DNA of 64,000 bases from Paragordius varius (lineage: Eukaryota > Nematomorpha): contig OZ176054.1 of assembly GCA_964247055.1 (NCBI GenBank), forward strand, positions 6,386,001 through 6,450,000. Direction: 5' to 3'. Made by a program: the position numbers and the translations under genes. Below, piece after piece: positions 63,568 through 64,000 of this stretch (its first letter is position 1; every line of letters starts with the position of its first letter). The notes below the pieces were generated by a model. It saw nothing but the letters and a program-made list of their open reading frames with translations, did no database searches and was not told the origin of the DNA.

Positions 63568-64000
63568 CTAGTCAATTAAATATAACACTATCACAAATTT
63601 TAAACTCAGCAATTACAGTAATGAAAGCATAAAGAGAAAAATTTATTAAAAGACAAACATATTTTTTTAACCATATTTTTAATCATGAATTTTTATAAAA
63701 TTTAGCTTTTGGGCCTAAAATAAATAATAGTTGGTAACACTATATATATATATATTTAAAATTGTAAAAAGGAAAAAATCAGGTTTAAAAAAGTATGGTA
63801 CCCCACAAACCTATTGAGGAAATGGGCACAAATAAATTAAGATATTTGACCCTGAAAGTACTAACAACCCGCCAAGGATGAATAAATAAAAAACTTCAAA
63901 ATTTGAAAGTTTACTATTTATGTGGAAACTAATTCAGCCTAACCAAATGGCTTCACAGGCCGCATTTTTTGGAAAAACTGGGCAGGGCATTTATAAAAAA

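Overview
The window is nuclear DNA from an intron-rich and very A+T-rich eukaryote, most likely an invertebrate animal. The evidence for an animal is a SOX-like HMG-box gene, a C18orf63-type gene, a secreted Xaa-Pro aminopeptidase, a tartrate-resistant (purple) acid phosphatase and a cysteine-rich secreted domain with a CGC/PNYC signature. The most telling trait is intron size. Several introns are only 21-30 nt, yet GT..AG and frame-consistent; others in the same genes run to hundreds of bases, in many cases filled by small inverted-repeat transposons. Introns near 25 nt have been described for dicyemids, so a dicyemid-like parasite is a reasonable guess, but the window alone cannot prove it.

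Layout, left to right. (1) 1-3048: the 3' part of an SLC35F1/F2-type membrane transporter gene (+). (2) 3049-8757: intergenic, with a decayed non-LTR retrotransposon (LINE, - strand) and a 935-bp hAT-type palindrome with a perfect 8-bp target duplication. (3) 8758-12773: a complete six-exon SOX-like gene (+). Its third intron carries a convincing hammerhead ribozyme motif at 9599-9701. (4) 14878-27413: a complete 26-exon coatomer gamma (COPG) gene (+), 973 aa. (5) 27681-28594: a compact six-exon gene of the C18orf63/DUF4708 family (+). (6) 30137-33395: an unrecognised four-exon gene (+) with a C-terminal SAP-like helix pair; its last intron is enlarged by a 1.46-kb hAT element. (7) 33396-42853: a long repeat-rich stretch with foldback elements and nested TTAA-type MITEs. 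(8) 42854-58022: a complete 22-exon Xaa-Pro aminopeptidase (+), 700 aa, with a signal peptide. (9) 59659-60136: the 3' end of a gene for a cysteine-rich secreted protein (-). (10) 62770-63567: the last two exons of a purple acid phosphatase gene (-), which continues beyond the right edge.

The genes are unrelated in function and there is no operon or cluster logic. Much of the non-coding sequence is small non-autonomous DNA transposons: TTAA-flanked MITEs, TA-flanked mariner-like MITEs, hAT-like MITEs with 8-bp duplications, and two kinds of elements whose ends begin TACCATTT and are built of 21-bp tandem repeats. These insert into introns and into each other. No tRNA, rRNA, CRISPR or LTR retroelement was seen. 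All gene models come from reading frames, GT..AG junctions and remembered family alignments; none was checked by a search.
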